From DTKY01 sp037440765 (GTDB taxonomy: Bacteria > Acidobacteriota > Terriglobia > Bryobacterales > Bryobacteraceae): DNA of 64,000 nucleotides. The notes under the pieces are model-generated. The model was not told the DNA's origin, made no database searches, and saw nothing but the letters and a program-made list of their open reading frames with translations. This document shows positions 1 through 8,003 of this stretch, piece by piece; within the stretch, counting starts at the first letter, position 1; each line of letters opens with the position of its first letter. The stretch covers positions 1-64,000 of the forward strand of contig JBBITL010000019.1 in the NCBI GenBank assembly GCA_037440765.1, in the 5' to 3' direction. The translations under genes were made by a program, and so were the position numbers.

Positions 1-1149
1 CACATCCTGTGGGACCCCATCATGGCCGAGAAGGGCGGCTACAAGCATTTCATGCTGAAGGAGATCTTCGAGCAGCCCCGGGCCCTGCGCGACACCATTG
101 TCGGGCGGGTGGCCGTGGAGTCGGGCCGCGTCTTCCTGGACGAAATGGACATAGCCCCGGAGGAATTCGGCCGGTTCGAGCAGGTCAAAATCGTGGCGTG
201 CGGAACAAGCTGGCACGCCGCGCTGGCCGGCAAGTTCATGATCGAGAAGCTGGCGCGGATGCCGGTGGAAGTGGACTACGCCAGCGAGTTCCGCTATCGC
301 GACCCGGTACTGGACCCGAAAGTGCTGACGGTGGTGATCTCCCAATCGGGTGAGACAGCGGACACTCTGGCCGCCCAGCGCGCGGCGAAGGCCAAGGGCT
401 CAAAGACTCTCGCCATTTGCAACGTCCCGGGCTCCATGGTGACGCGGGAGGCGGCCGGCACGCTGTACACCCACGCCGGGCCGGAGATCGGGGTGGCTTC
501 GACCAAGGCCTTCACGACGCAACTCGCCGCCCTGTTCCTGCTGGCGCTGCACCTGGGCCGTGTGCGGGGGGCGCTCTCCGAGACCGCCTGCCGCCGCCTG
601 GAGCAGGAACTGCTCGCCCTGCCCGCCAAGCTGGAAAGCGTGCTGTCGCGCGATGCGCTCTACGAAGAGCTGGCCCGCAAGTACTTTCGCGCCAGCGACT
701 TTCTGTTCCTGGGGCGAGGCATCCACTTTCCGATCGCGCTCGAAGGCGCTCTGAAGCTCAAGGAGATCTCCTATATCCACGCCGAGGGATACCCGGCCGG
801 CGAGATGAAGCACGGACCCATCGCCCTGATCGATGAGCACCTTCCGGTGGTGGTGCTGGCCGGCCGCGACCCCTCGGCCGCCGACAGTCACGTGCTCTTT
901 GAAAAAACTCTCGCCAACATTCAGGAGGTCAAGGCGCGGGAAGGCCAGGTCATCGCCGTCGCCACGCAGGGAGACGGTGATGCCGCCAGGCTGGCGGATC
1001 ACGTCATCGAAATCCCGCCCGCCGACGAACTCCTGCTGCCGATTCTGGAGATCGTCCCATTGCAGTTGCTCGCCTACCACGTGGCGGTGCGGCTGGGCTG
1101 CGACGTGGATCAGCCTCGCAATCTGGCCAAGAGCGTCACGGTGGAGTAG
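1..1149 (+). CDS. glmS: Glutamine--fructose-6-phosphate aminotransferase (isomerizing), C-terminal part
   Basis: Makes glucosamine-6-phosphate from fructose-6-phosphate and glutamine, the entry step to UDP-GlcNAc for peptidoglycan and LPS. The reading frame is open from base 1, so the N-terminal glutaminase domain lies outside the window; 382 residues are visible. They begin with the linker AEKGGYKHFMLKEI, which joins the two halves of GlmS. Two SIS domains follow: the first has CGTSWHAALAG and the sugar-phosphate motif SQSGETADTL, the second has GRGIHFPIALEGALKLKEI and EGYPAGEMKHGPIAL. The protein ends in NLAKSVTVE, the typical GlmS terminus that completes the active site. Family assignment is secure; only the 5' end is missing. 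Confidence 0.97.
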   Translation, partial: HILWDPIMAEKGGYKHFMLKEIFEQPRALRDTIVGRVAVESGRVFLDEMDIAPEEFGRFEQVKIVACGTSWHAALAGKFMIEKLARMPVEVDYASEFRYRDPVLDPKVLTVVISQSGETADTLAAQRAAKAKGSKTLAICNVPGSMVTREAAGTLYTHAGPEIGVASTKAFTTQLAALFLLALHLGRVRGALSETACRRLEQELLALPAKLESVLSRDALYEELARKYFRASDFLFLGRGIHFPIALEGALKLKEISYIHAEGYPAGEMKHGPIALIDEHLPVVVLAGRDPSAADSHVLFEKTLANIQEVKAREGQVIAVATQGDGDAARLADHVIEIPPADELLLPILEIVPLQLLAYHVAVRLGCDVDQPRNLAKSVTVE

Positions 1150-1166
1150 CGGGGCTCGGGGCGCGG

Positions 1167-1643
1167 TCACTTCTGTTCGGCGACGGAGCGCTCGGCCAGT
1201 TCGCCAAGAATGGGGAGACGGTACATCTCGCCCTTGCTGGCCTTCACCATCATCACGACCCAGGCCACCATTACCGCCGCCTTCAGCAGGCCCACCAGCC
1301 CGAGGGCCGGAATGCCGGTGTGCCACGATCCGGCCCAGGCCCGACCCATCGAAAAGCCTGTGGCCGGGCCCAGAATCCAGTCCACGATCAGCCAGACGAC
1401 GAAAAGGTAGATCCCCTGAAAGGCGTGGAACCGTACCGTTGTGTCCCGGCGGAAGCGCCCTGAAGCGAGGGCTATTACTGCGGGAATCCAGCCCACCACG
1501 GGGATGTAGCAGAGTATCGAAGCAGTCCGCGGGCTGATGCCGTCGCCGGCGGGCGGCGCCGGGACGGGCTGCCTGGCCGCACACATGCCGCAGAACGCGT
1601 CCGTGTCGCGGACCTGGGCGCCGCATTGGCTACAGTAGGGCAC
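1167..1643 (-). CDS. Zinc-ribbon membrane protein, DUF4870-like
   Basis: A 158-residue protein with an N-terminal zinc ribbon (C4, C7, C18, C21) and then about three hydrophobic segments near residues 44-62, 75-93 and 110-133. This layout, a cytoplasmic zinc ribbon on a small polytopic membrane domain, is common among bacterial proteins of unknown function. The start is GTG at 1643, with a GGGAGA ribosome site six bases upstream. It converges on glmS with an 18-base gap. The next gene is divergent across about 110 bases that contain a G+C-rich imperfect hairpin but no recognised regulatory site. No substrate or partner can be inferred. Confidence 0.75.
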   Translation of the reverse strand: MPYCSQCGAQVRDTDAFCGMCAARQPVPAPPAGDGISPRTASILCYIPVVGWIPAVIALASGRFRRDTTVRFHAFQGIYLFVVWLIVDWILGPATGFSMGRAWAGSWHTGIPALGLVGLLKAAVMVAWVVMMVKASKGEMYRLPILGELAERSVAEQK

Positions 1644-1753
1644 TACGTCTCTCCCTGCAATCTCATACGATAAGCCGGGGGCACTGGTTCCGGCAATACC
1701 GGTCCCCGGGCCGCGGCAGCGGCGCCCTCAGGGGTTAGACTGGAGACAGGAAG

Positions 1754-2872
1754 ATGACGCTTGCATTCGCCATGCTTCTGGGGATTCTGGCGCAGGCCGC
1801 TGACCTTTCCGCCGAGGGCATAAGAGCACTGGAGGCAAGGGACTATTCCGCCGCCGTCGCGAGCTTCACAAAGGCGGTCGAGGCGGACCCGGAGGACTAC
1901 GCCGCGCACTTCCACCTGGCGCTTGCCAACAGCATGCTGGGCAAGGCGCCCGAGGCCATAGCCGGGTACAGGAAAGCGCTCGCGCTGAAGCCCGGCCTGT
2001 ACGAAGCCCAGGTGAACCTTGGCATGCTCCTGCTGGAGCAGAAGCAGGCGCGCGAAGCGATGGCGCCGCTCTCCGCCGCCGTGGACCAGAAACCGCTGGA
2101 ATTCCGCCCCAGCTTCTACCTGGCCGAGGCCCTGCTGGCGGCGGGCGAGCTGGCCAAGGCCGAGCAGCAGTTTCTGGCCGCCGCGAAGATAAGTTCAGGC
2201 TCCGCGCCGGTCCAGGCCGGCCTGGCACGGGCGCGCGCCCGGCAGGGCCGGCTGGAGGAGGCCGCCACCGACTTCCAAAAGGCGGTTGAGCTGGACCCCG
2301 CATACAAGGAATCGCTGCTGGAGCTGGCCTCTCTTTACGAGGACAAGGGGCAAACCGGGAAGGCCGAGGATATCTACGCCCAGTTCCCCGAGAACCCGGC
2401 CGCCAGCGAGCGCAGGGCCGTCTTGCTGATCCGCGCGGGCAAGCCTGCCGAGGCCGCTCCGCTGCTGGAACGGCTGCTGGCCGTTGAACCTGACAGCGCG
2501 GTGCTCCGGCTCACCTACGGGCGCGTCCTGCGCGACCTGAAGAGGTACCGGGCCGCCTCCGGCGAATTTGAAAGGGCGCTCCAGGCCAAGCCCGATCTTG
2601 TGGAAGCCTGGAACGAACTGGCCGCGGTGCTGATTCTGCTGGAGGACCATCCCAGGGCGCTGGCAGCCCTGGACCGGCTGAAGGCGCTGGGCGCGGAGAT
2701 TCCCGGTCACCTGTATCTGCGGGCCATCATGCTCGACAAAGCCAGGGATCAGAAGGCGGCGCTTGAGTTCTACGAGAAGTTCCTGGCAGCGAGCCAGGGA
2801 CAGAGCCCGGACGAGGAGTTTCTCGCCAGACAGCGGGCCCGCATCCTGAAGAAGGATCTGGAGCGAAGGTGA
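1754..2872 (+). CDS. Secreted tetratricopeptide-repeat protein
   Basis: A 372-residue protein that starts with a signal peptide (MTLAFAMLLGILAQAADLSA) and continues almost entirely as 34-residue TPR units, for example around YSAAVASFTKAVEADPEDYAAHFHLALA and repeated DPAYKESLLELA-like helices. TPR superhelices are protein-binding scaffolds; a periplasmic one suggests an assembly or adaptor role, but nothing identifies the partner. The start has AGGAAG/GGAGA just upstream. Its stop overlaps the next gene's GTG by four bases, so it heads a co-transcribed group with the two small secreted proteins and the lysozyme-like protein downstream. Confidence 0.85.
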   Translation: MTLAFAMLLGILAQAADLSAEGIRALEARDYSAAVASFTKAVEADPEDYAAHFHLALANSMLGKAPEAIAGYRKALALKPGLYEAQVNLGMLLLEQKQAREAMAPLSAAVDQKPLEFRPSFYLAEALLAAGELAKAEQQFLAAAKISSGSAPVQAGLARARARQGRLEEAATDFQKAVELDPAYKESLLELASLYEDKGQTGKAEDIYAQFPENPAASERRAVLLIRAGKPAEAAPLLERLLAVEPDSAVLRLTYGRVLRDLKRYRAASGEFERALQAKPDLVEAWNELAAVLILLEDHPRALAALDRLKALGAEIPGHLYLRAIMLDKARDQKAALEFYEKFLAASQGQSPDEEFLARQRARILKKDLERR

Positions 2873-3315
2873 CGCGAGTGCGCGACATCGCAGCAGCGTT
2901 CCTGCTGGCCATCGCAGCGCCGGCCGCGCTCCTTGCGGACCTCACCAAGGCGAAGGCGGAACCAAACCTCGACCGCCGTACGCGCCTGGCCATGGAGAAC
3001 GGGGTTCTCCAGTTGCGCCTGGCGTCTCAAGCTGACAAAGCCGGCGATTGGGGCAAGGTCAAGTCGGCCCTGGCCGAAGCCGTAGAATCGGTGGACCTGG
3101 CCTACGCCTCCCAGAAAGCGACGGGCAGAAATCCGCGCAACTCAAGGCAGTTCAAGGATCTGGAAGTCAGGCTCAGGCGGCTGATGAAGACCATGGATGA
3201 TTTCGTCCGGACGCTGCCTTTTGATCAGCGCGAGGAGCTGGCTCCACTGGCCCAGCACATACACACGGTCCACGACGAGTTGCTCCGCAGCATCTTGACG
3301 CCTGCCGCCAGATAG
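2869..3315 (+). CDS. Small secreted protein of unknown function
   Basis: A 148-residue product starting at a GTG that overlaps the TPR gene's stop by four bases (GTGA), implying translational coupling. Residues about 5-24 form a signal peptide ending near ALLADL. The mature part is charged and predicted helical, including LRRLMKTMDDFVRTLPFDQ and a final LAQHIHTVHDELLRSILTP stretch. I recognise no enzyme motif. Position and coupling suggest it works in the periplasm with the TPR protein and the next two products. Confidence 0.75.
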   Translation: MTRVRDIAAAFLLAIAAPAALLADLTKAKAEPNLDRRTRLAMENGVLQLRLASQADKAGDWGKVKSALAEAVESVDLAYASQKATGRNPRNSRQFKDLEVRLRRLMKTMDDFVRTLPFDQREELAPLAQHIHTVHDELLRSILTPAAR

Positions 3316-3323
3316 GGGGAAGT

Positions 3324-3959
3324 ATGAGGCAGATCCTCATGTGCCTGTGCCTGCTCGCCGGCGCCGCCTGCGGGGCGGCCGGTCGCGATTTTCTCACCGC
3401 GGCCGAGATCGACCAGCTCCGCGAGATCCAGGAGCCCAACGCCCGGCTCAAGCTCTACATAGTCTTCGCCAGGGAACGCATGACACTGCTCGGGCAGCTC
3501 CTGGCCAAGGACAGGGCCGGGCGTAGCGCGCAGATCCGCGAGGTGCTTGAGGAATACACCAGCATCATTGACGCCATGGACACGGTGAGCGACGACGCAC
3601 TGCGGCGGGGGTTGCCGGTGGAGGAAGGCGTCAAGGCCGTCGTCGAGGCCGGAAACCAGATGCTGGCGTCGCTGAGAAGAATAGCGGCGAGCGAGCCCAA
3701 GGACCTGCCGGTTTACAAGTTCCTGCTGGAGCACGCCATCATGGCGACCGAGGACAGCCTGGAGCTGGCCCGGGAGGATCTGAAGACCCGCGCGGCGGGC
3801 GTCATCAGCAGGGAAACCAGGGAACGGCAAGAGCGTGAAGCGGCCATGCGGCCCGAGGAGGTCGAGACGCGGCGCGCAGCGGAGAAGAAGGAAGCCGAGC
3901 AGAAGCGGAAGGCGCCGACGCTCCGCCGTCCGGGCGAGGTCCCCAAGGACAGGCCTTAG
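3324..3959 (+). CDS. Secreted helical protein of unknown function
   Basis: A 211-residue protein with a GGGGA ribosome site just before its ATG. The N-terminus (MRQILMCLCLLAGAACGAAG) is a signal peptide; the cysteine does not sit in a strict lipobox. Most of the rest is helical. The last 60 residues, from about 150 on, are rich in Glu, Arg and Lys (AAEKKEAEQKRKAPT), forming a highly charged tail. No family is recognised. It lies eight bases after the preceding small secreted gene, and its stop codon directly abuts the next gene's ATG. Confidence 0.7.
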   Translation: MRQILMCLCLLAGAACGAAGRDFLTAAEIDQLREIQEPNARLKLYIVFARERMTLLGQLLAKDRAGRSAQIREVLEEYTSIIDAMDTVSDDALRRGLPVEEGVKAVVEAGNQMLASLRRIAASEPKDLPVYKFLLEHAIMATEDSLELAREDLKTRAAGVISRETRERQEREAAMRPEEVETRRAAEKKEAEQKRKAPTLRRPGEVPKDRP

Positions 3960-4973
3960 ATGCCGCGCTCATATTCGACACCGGGGCTGCGCCTGGCAGC
4001 CGGGGCGGCGGAGCCCCGCGAGGCGGTCAGGGACCTCCAGCGGGATCTGCGCATGCTCGGCTACCTGGCCGCGGGCATAGATGGAGTATTCGGGAAAGGA
4101 ACCGAGGACGCCATCCGGGCCCTCCAGTACGACCTGCTCCACAACTCCGGCAAAGGCCCCGACGGGCAGGCGCCGGTGGCGATGCGCGACTATAACCGGG
4201 GCCGGGTCACGTCGCCCGACGGCATCCTCGAAGAGAAGCTGGCCGCGATCCTGGAGGAGATGATCGAGGACGAGCGTTTCGGCAAAGTGCCCGAGAGCGC
4301 CGACCCGGCGGCCGAGAACCAGAAGATAAGACGCGGGCTGGCGGAGATGAAACCAGGTCTTGTCCCCGCGCCGTTTCTGATCTCCATTCTGAAGCAGGAG
4401 AGCGGCCTGCGGCACTTCAACGAAGACGGGTTCGTTGTGGTCGGCCTGGACCGGAACGCCTCCGGCAAGCCAGCCGTCACCTCACGCGGGTTCGGCGTCG
4501 GACAGTACACGCTGTTCCACCACCCTCCCAGCCAGTCTGAAATAGCGGACTTCGTGCTAGACCCGCTGGCAAACGTGCAGAAGGCGGCCCGGAAGCTTCT
4601 GGACAAGTTCGAGCGGTTCGTCAACGGCAACACACCCGGCACGCGCGCCGACGACCGGCAGGCCGAGTTCGGCCGCGGTCCCCTGCGGCGCTGCAAGTAT
4701 GAGCCCGCCGACCCGCGGTATATGACCGCCTGCCGCCAGGGCCTGGCCGGCGTGAGCCGCGTGGATATCCGGTCCGGCGTCACGAAGCTCTACGATGGCG
4801 CCAGCCGGTGCTACGAGCCGTCGAAGAGCCACGTCAGGACAGAGTACCTGGGCGTGCCGGCGCGTAACGAGATCGGCTGCGACTGGCCCTACGCCGCGCG
4901 CCGCTACAACGGCGGCGGCCTGGACTCCTACCACTACCAGACCCAGGTCCTGCTGCGCGTCGCCGGCGGGTAA
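3960..4973 (+). CDS. Peptidoglycan-binding, lysozyme-like (transglycosylase-type) protein
   Basis: A 337-residue protein with a PG_binding_1 repeat at about residues 20-60 (REAVRDLQRDLRMLGYLAAG, then DGVFGKGTEDAIRALQ). The later region, from about residue 135, looks like a lysozyme/transglycosylase fold: ILKQESGLRHF would carry the catalytic glutamate, and the end has RRYNGGGLDSYHYQTQVLLRV, like the YNGG..Y motif of SLT domains. It probably cleaves or remodels cell-wall glycan. ATG follows the previous stop without a gap and lacks its own ribosome site, so translation is probably coupled. No clear signal peptide is visible, which is odd for a wall enzyme; a more upstream start or a helper route cannot be excluded. 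Confidence 0.72.
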   Translation: MPRSYSTPGLRLAAGAAEPREAVRDLQRDLRMLGYLAAGIDGVFGKGTEDAIRALQYDLLHNSGKGPDGQAPVAMRDYNRGRVTSPDGILEEKLAAILEEMIEDERFGKVPESADPAAENQKIRRGLAEMKPGLVPAPFLISILKQESGLRHFNEDGFVVVGLDRNASGKPAVTSRGFGVGQYTLFHHPPSQSEIADFVLDPLANVQKAARKLLDKFERFVNGNTPGTRADDRQAEFGRGPLRRCKYEPADPRYMTACRQGLAGVSRVDIRSGVTKLYDGASRCYEPSKSHVRTEYLGVPARNEIGCDWPYAARRYNGGGLDSYHYQTQVLLRVAGG

Positions 4974-4990
4974 GATGGTTGGTGCGCTTC

Positions 4991-5443
4991 ATGGCAATGA
5001 TACCAGGCTGGGACGAGTACTACCTTTCAATCTGCGACGCGGTGGCCGAGCGCAGCAAGGACCCCAACACGCGCGTGGGCTGCGTCATCGCCGGGCCCGC
5101 GCACGAGATCCGCTCGACTGGCTACAATTCCCTGCCCCGCGGCATACGCGACGACGTGCCGGAGAGGCTTGAGCGGCCAACCAAGTACCTCTGGATGGAG
5201 CACGCCGAGCGCAACGCCATCTACAACGCGGCCCGCTGCGGAACGCCGCTTGAAGGCTGCACGGTCTACATCGCGCTGATGCCCTGCATGGACTGCGCGC
5301 GCGCCATCGTGCAGGCGGGCATAAGGGAAGTGGTGGTCTCAGATGCGCGCATGAAGGTGTATTCGAGCGAACAGTACAACGAACACTTCCGGGTCGTGGA
5401 TCAACTCTTCCAGGAAGCCGGGATCAAGGTACGCCGGGCGTGA
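4991..5443 (+). CDS. dCMP/cytidine deaminase family protein
   Basis: A zinc-dependent deaminase of the deoxycytidylate type, which converts dCMP to dUMP for thymidylate synthesis. The zinc and catalytic residues are present in HAERNAIYNAARCG (His, catalytic Glu) and PCMDCARAIVQAGI (two Cys). PNTRVGCVI near the N-terminus is also typical. I chose ATG 4991 (150 residues) over the in-frame TTG 4979 because family members begin shortly before WDEYY. Neither start has a strong ribosome site. The stop overlaps the next start by four bases. Confidence 0.85.
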   Translation: MAMIPGWDEYYLSICDAVAERSKDPNTRVGCVIAGPAHEIRSTGYNSLPRGIRDDVPERLERPTKYLWMEHAERNAIYNAARCGTPLEGCTVYIALMPCMDCARAIVQAGIREVVVSDARMKVYSSEQYNEHFRVVDQLFQEAGIKVRRA

Positions 5444-6348
5444 GAGGAAGCACAGGCGCCCGCCTCATCCTGGCTACCTTGGCGCTCCTGATGCTGGCGC
5501 TCGCGCTGGCCGCCGGCAACGAGATTGTCGGGCTGGCAGGAGCCGCGCTGCAACAGCGCGACGGGTGCAGCCTCACGGGCGCCATGTCCGCCGGCTGGCG
5601 CCTGTCCGAGACACTTTTGCACGAGGAAGCTCTAATCCGGACGAGCAGGATCGTCGACAAGGACCCGGCCGGTTACGTGCTCTGGCGCACCTCGGCCGGC
5701 GACTATTGGGCGCCGGAAGACGACTACTCACTCTTCTACGTGCTGGCGGAACTGGAACTGGAGCCCTACACCGAGGGCCGCCCGGACCTCATCCGCGGGA
5801 AGGTGGTGTTGGACTGCGGGGCGCACCTGGGGGTCTTCACACGGGAGGCGCTCGACGCCGGCGCGGCGCGGGTGATCGCCATCGAGCCAGGGCCCGCGCA
5901 GGTGCACTGCCTGCGCCGGACCTTCGCGCGGGAGATCGCCGAGGGGCGCGTGGCCGTTGAGGCCAAGGGCGTCTGGGACCGCGAGGGGCAGTTGGACCTG
6001 GCCACGGGAGGGAGCACAGCCGCGGCCTCGCTGGCGGGATTGGCCGCCGGCAAAGTGGTGAGTGTCCCGGTCACCACCATCGACCGCCTGGCGTCGGACC
6101 TGGGCCTGGCCTCGGTGGGCTTCATCAAGATGGACATCGAGGGGGCGGAGCCGGGAGCTCTGGCGGGCGCGGCCGCAGTGCTGCGCAAGCAGCGGCCCGT
6201 CCTGGCCATTGCCGCCTATCACCGGCCGGATGACCAGCGCAGCATCCTGGCGGCGGTCCGGCAAGCCAATCCCGGCTACCGCTGGCGCCGGGTCGGGTGC
6301 CGGGTGGACCTGGGCATCAGCGTCCCGCTCACGCTGATGTTCGAGTAG
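5440..6348 (+). CDS. FkbM-family methyltransferase with N-terminal membrane anchor
   Basis: A SAM-dependent O-methyltransferase, 302 residues, of the FkbM type that commonly modifies glycans or lipids. The SAM-binding motif is DCGAHLGVFTREALDAG, followed by IAIEPGP; FIKMDIEGAEPGAL is the second hallmark. Residues about 7-26 (a Leu/Ala-rich stretch) form a signal anchor, so the enzyme is probably membrane-tethered. The GTG start overlaps the deaminase stop (GTGA). Its 3' end overlaps the convergent gmd by 20 bases. The sugar target is unknown; the neighbouring GDP-mannose dehydratase suggests surface polysaccharide. Confidence 0.85.
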   Translation: MRGSTGARLILATLALLMLALALAAGNEIVGLAGAALQQRDGCSLTGAMSAGWRLSETLLHEEALIRTSRIVDKDPAGYVLWRTSAGDYWAPEDDYSLFYVLAELELEPYTEGRPDLIRGKVVLDCGAHLGVFTREALDAGAARVIAIEPGPAQVHCLRRTFAREIAEGRVAVEAKGVWDREGQLDLATGGSTAAASLAGLAAGKVVSVPVTTIDRLASDLGLASVGFIKMDIEGAEPGALAGAAAVLRKQRPVLAIAAYHRPDDQRSILAAVRQANPGYRWRRVGCRVDLGISVPLTLMFE

Positions 6349-7339
6349 GCTCGTCCTGGAGCGGGACCCCCGCCAGGCGGCAGTCCGCTTCGACCATCTC
6401 GCGCACCAGGTCTTCAAAACGGAGGTCGTAAGACCAGCCCAGCTTCTCACGGGCTTTGGAACAGTCCCCCAGCAGGAGGCTCACCTCGGCGGGCCGGTAG
6501 AGCGCGGGGTCGGTGACGACGTAGTCCCGGTAGTCGAGCCCGGCGACGGCAAAAGCGCGCTCGGCGAACTCCCGCACAGAATGAGTCTCGCCGGTGGCGA
6601 TGACGTAGTCATCCGGTTCGTGCTGCTGGAGCATGCGCCACATGGCAGCGACGTAGAGCCTGGCGTGCCCCCAATCGCGGCAGGCTTCCAGGTTGCCCAA
6701 ACGCAGCTCCCTGGCCCTGCCCGCCCGGATGCGGGCCGCGCCGGCCGAGATCTTCCGGGTGACGAACTCGAATCCGCGGCGCGGTGACTCGTGGTTGAAC
6801 AGAATGCCGCTCGAGCAGTGCATCCCGTAGGCCTCGCGGTAGTTGCGGGTGAGGTCGAAACCAGCCACCTTGCTGATGCCGTAGGAAGACCGGGGATGGA
6901 AGGGTGTCTGCTCGTTCTGCGGAACCTGCTCAGCGCGGCCGAACATCTCGCTGGAGCCCGCGAAATAGAAGCGGCAGCCGCTGGCAAGCCGCCGCAGAGC
7001 GGCCAGCAGGTAATGCGTGCCGTTTATGTTGACGTTCAGGGTGGAGAACTCGTCGTCGAAAGCGTAGCTGACGAAGCTCTGGGCTGCCAGGTGGTAGCAC
7101 TCCTCGGGCCGCACCTTCTCCACCACCGAGTGCACGCTGGCGTAACTTTCCAGGCTGGCGGCGTGCAGATGAAGGCGGTCCATGATCCCGAGCAGCCGGG
7201 AGAGCCGGTGCTCGGGGTCCTCCAGGGCCACCCTCCGGACGACGCCGTGCACCTCATAACCCCGAGACAGGAGGAACTCCGCCAGATAGGAGCCGTCCTG
7301 CCCCGTAATACCCGTGATTAGCGCTCGGCTGGCCGGCAC
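6329..7339 (-). CDS. gmd: GDP-mannose 4,6-dehydratase
   Basis: Converts GDP-mannose to GDP-4-keto-6-deoxymannose, the precursor of GDP-fucose, GDP-rhamnose and related surface sugars. The Rossmann motif ITGITGQDGSYLAEFLL is at the N-terminus; the catalytic tyrosine and lysine lie in SSYGISKVAGFDLTRNYREAYG, and NHESPRRGFEFVTRKI is diagnostic for GMD. GTG 7339 (336 residues) is chosen because it brings the Rossmann strand close to the N-terminus and sits eight bases after a -10-like TACCAT. An upstream in-frame GTG at 7357 would add six residues. The partner epimerase/reductase is not in the window. Confidence 0.93.
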   Translation of the reverse strand: MPASRALITGITGQDGSYLAEFLLSRGYEVHGVVRRVALEDPEHRLSRLLGIMDRLHLHAASLESYASVHSVVEKVRPEECYHLAAQSFVSYAFDDEFSTLNVNINGTHYLLAALRRLASGCRFYFAGSSEMFGRAEQVPQNEQTPFHPRSSYGISKVAGFDLTRNYREAYGMHCSSGILFNHESPRRGFEFVTRKISAGAARIRAGRARELRLGNLEACRDWGHARLYVAAMWRMLQQHEPDDYVIATGETHSVREFAERAFAVAGLDYRDYVVTDPALYRPAEVSLLLGDCSKAREKLGWSYDLRFEDLVREMVEADCRLAGVPLQDEPTRTSA

Positions 7340-7347
7340 AACCGTCG

Positions 7348-7353
7348 ATGGTA
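7348..7353 (-). promoter_or_regulatory. -10-like hexamer for gmd (probable leaderless start)
   Basis: TACCAT on the minus strand, eight bases before GTG 7339, with no Shine-Dalgarno sequence between. It is one of a recurring set of -10-like hexamers placed 5-8 bases before start codons in this window. Confidence 0.4.
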
Positions 7354-7382
7354 GCACGTCGGGCGGCCCGCAGCCGCAGTGC

Positions 7383-7388
7383 TATAGT
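7383..7388 (+). promoter_or_regulatory. -10-like hexamer for pyrE (probable leaderless start)
   Basis: TATAGT, five of six matches to TATAAT, lies eight bases before the pyrE ATG at 7397. There is no purine-rich ribosome site in the spacer AAGCACTT. Transcription would then begin at or next to the start codon. Confidence 0.55.
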
Positions 7389-7396
7389 AAGCACTT

Positions 7397-7990
7397 ATGA
7401 GCCAGCAAGACAGCGTCGTCCTGAGCCTCTTCGAGCAGAACGGCGCCTACCTCAAGGGTCACTTCCGGCTCACCAGCGGCCTGCACAGCCCGGAGTACTT
7501 GCAGTGCGCCCTGGTCCTTCAGCACCCGCCACTGGCCGAGCGGCTGGGCGTGCAACTGGCGTCGGAACTGAGCGGCATCTTGAACGGCCAGCCGGTGGAG
7601 CTGGTGGCCTCGCCGGCAGTGGGCGGCCTGATCATCGGGCACGAGGTGGCCAGGAGCCTGGGCGCGAGGTTCGTGTTCGCCGAACGGGACCCGCAGGGCA
7701 GGATGACGCTGAGGCGGGGTTTCTCGGCCGAGGCGGGCGCGGCCGCGGTTGTCGTCGAGGACGTCGTGACCACCGGAGGCAGCACCCGCGAGGTGGTGGA
7801 GCTGCTGGCGGCCGCAGGAGCGCGGGTGCTGGCCGCGGGCTCCATCATCGACCGCAGCGGAGGAAAGGCCGGCGTGGGCGTGCCGCGCGTGGCGCTGGCA
7901 ACGCTCCAGGCCGTGACACACCCGCCGGAGGACTGCCCTCTGTGCCGCCAGGGGCTGCCGGTCACCAAGCCCGGTTCCCGGCAGGCGTGA
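7397..7990 (+). CDS. pyrE: Orotate phosphoribosyltransferase
   Basis: Couples orotate to PRPP, giving OMP in de novo pyrimidine synthesis. The 197-residue protein has the family length. SPAVGGLIIGHEVARSLG matches the nucleotide-binding loop region, FVFAERDPQGRMTLRRGF the catalytic loop, and VVVEDVVTTGGSTREVVELL is the PRPP-binding motif. The C-terminal PEDCPLCRQGLPVTKPGS is common in the bacterial form. It precedes truA by 13 bases, and the two are probably co-transcribed. Confidence 0.95.
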   Translation: MSQQDSVVLSLFEQNGAYLKGHFRLTSGLHSPEYLQCALVLQHPPLAERLGVQLASELSGILNGQPVELVASPAVGGLIIGHEVARSLGARFVFAERDPQGRMTLRRGFSAEAGAAAVVVEDVVTTGGSTREVVELLAAAGARVLAAGSIIDRSGGKAGVGVPRVALATLQAVTHPPEDCPLCRQGLPVTKPGSRQA

Positions 7991-8003
7991 GCGGCTCTCC
8001 GCT

